From NCBI GenBank assembly GCA_030042885.1, contig JASHYW010000200.1:1-6095 (forward strand): 6,095 nt of DNA. The letters are read 5' to 3'. A program made the position numbers and the translations under genes. Positions 5,303 to 6,095 of the stretch are shown one piece after another (the stretch's first letter is position 1; each line of letters opens with the position of its first letter). The DNA comes from Streptosporangiaceae bacterium. GTDB taxonomy: Bacteria > Actinomycetota > Actinomycetes > Streptosporangiales > Streptosporangiaceae. Below the pieces are notes generated by a model. The model saw only the letters and a program-made list of their open reading frames with translations. It had not been told where the DNA came from and did no database searches.

Positions 5303-6095
5303 CTAGCCACGGGTGAGCTTGCGGTAGGTGACGCGGTGCGGGCGGGCCGCCTCGGCGCCGAGGCGCTCGATCTTGTTCTTCTCGTAGGAGTCGAAGTTGC
5401 CCTCGAACCAGAACCAGTTCGCCCCGCCCTCCCAGGCCAGGATGTGCGTGGCCACCCGGTCAAGGAACCAGCGGTCGTGGCTGGTGATCACTGCGCAGCC
5501 GGGGAACTCCAGCAGGGCGTTCTCCAGCGAGGCGAGCGTCTCCACGTCCAGGTCGTTGGTCGGCTCGTCAAGCAGCAGCAGGTTGCCGCCCTGCTTGAGG
5601 GTGAGGGCCAGGTTCATCCGGTTCCGCTCCCCGCCGGACATTACGCCGGCCGGCTTCTGCTGATCCGCGCCCTTGAACCCGAACGCGGCCACGTACGCGC
5701 GGCTGGGGATCTCGACGTTGCCGACGCGGATGTGCGCCTCGCCGTCCGAGATCACCTCCCAGACGTTCTTGTTCGGGTCGATGTGCGCCCGGGCCTGGTC
5801 GACGTAGGAGATGCGCACCGTGTCGCCTATCCGGATCGTGCCGGAATCGGGCTTCTCCTCGCCCACGATTATCTTGAACAGAGTCGTCTTACCGACACCG
5901 TTCGGGCCCAGCACGCCGACGATGCCGTTGCGGGGCAGGCTGAAGGACAGGTCCTCGAACAGCATCCGGTCGCCGAACCCCTTGGACAGGTCGCTGACGT
6001 CCACCACCAGGCTGCCCAGGCGCGGGCCCGGAGGGATCTGGATCTGCTCGAAGTCCAGCTTGCGGTTCTTGTCGGCTTCGGCGGCCATCTCCTCG
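5303..6095 (-). CDS. ettA: Energy-dependent translational throttle protein EttA, C-terminal half (partial, runs off right edge)
   Basis: This is the second ATPase domain of an ABC-F protein. EttA binds the ribosomal E site and gates entry into elongation according to ATP/ADP levels; it is cytosolic and has no transmembrane partner. The visible 264 codons begin inside the inter-domain region (EEMAAEADKNRKLDF, then IQIPPGPRLG, characteristic of EttA). Walker A is GPNGVGKTT (usually GPNGAGKTT) and the signature is MSGGERNRMNLA (usually LSGGERNRVHLA). Walker B is LLLLDEPTNDLDVETL and the switch His is in ITSHDRWFLDR. HILAWEG, FEGNFDSYE and a C-terminal TYRKLTRG before TAG (5305-5303) are also EttA-like. 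The ATG at 6088 is internal because the frame stays open to the window edge. Full-length EttA is about 555 residues. The gene converges on the GT87 gene with a 41-bp gap. Identity is very secure. Confidence 0.95.
   Translation of the reverse strand, partial: EEMAAEADKNRKLDFEQIQIPPGPRLGSLVVDVSDLSKGFGDRMLFEDLSFSLPRNGIVGVLGPNGVGKTTLFKIIVGEEKPDSGTIRIGDTVRISYVDQARAHIDPNKNVWEVISDGEAHIRVGNVEIPSRAYVAAFGFKGADQQKPAGVMSGGERNRMNLALTLKQGGNLLLLDEPTNDLDVETLASLENALLEFPGCAVITSHDRWFLDRVATHILAWEGGANWFWFEGNFDSYEKNKIERLGAEAARPHRVTYRKLTRG

Noticed and set aside
5292..5308. Palindromes CGGGCGCCCG and GGCTAGCC in the convergent gap as a bidirectional terminator
   Set aside because: Neither has room for a hairpin loop, and the second overlaps the ettA stop codon; chance palindromes in GC-rich DNA.

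Overview
The window is GC-rich, with strong G/C preference at third codon positions and several GTG starts. It encodes a wax ester synthase/diacylglycerol acyltransferase-like protein, a deazaflavin (F420)-type oxidoreductase, an L,D-transpeptidase and a GT87 membrane mannosyltransferase-like protein. This set points to an actinomycete. I cannot name a genus from the sequence alone.

Layout. (1) Positions 1-1139, minus strand: a two-gene unit. An F420/deazaflavin-dependent nitroreductase-family protein (666-1139) is followed almost without a gap by the N-terminal half of a WS/DGAT-type acyltransferase (about 1-658), which runs off the left edge. (2) Positions 1140-1883: a divergent intergenic region, then the broken N-terminal part of an ISAs1-like transposase on the plus strand. 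It has one in-frame TGA and no catalytic DDE domain. A 12-bp perfect inverted repeat brackets its presumed promoter and covers its start codons. (3) Positions 1884-2558: no recognisable gene. This stretch holds a 12-bp perfect terminator-like hairpin (2214-2242) and a pair of perfect 12-bp inverted-repeat arms 119 bp apart (2347-2489) just upstream of the next gene. (4) Positions 2559-5261, plus strand: a secreted or membrane-anchored L,D-transpeptidase with an Ig-like domain, a peptidoglycan-binding-like domain and a YkuD domain, then a multi-pass GT87 glycosyltransferase. Both fit work on the cell envelope and may share a transcript. (5) Positions 5303-6095, minus strand: the C-terminal half of the ABC-F translation factor EttA, convergent with the GT87 gene and running off the right edge.

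The intact genes look like ordinary actinobacterial chromosome. The parts worth a second look are non-coding: the fold over the transposase start, and the long-range inverted repeat with internal hairpins in the L,D-transpeptidase leader. I see no CRISPR array, tRNA, rRNA or clear defence system.
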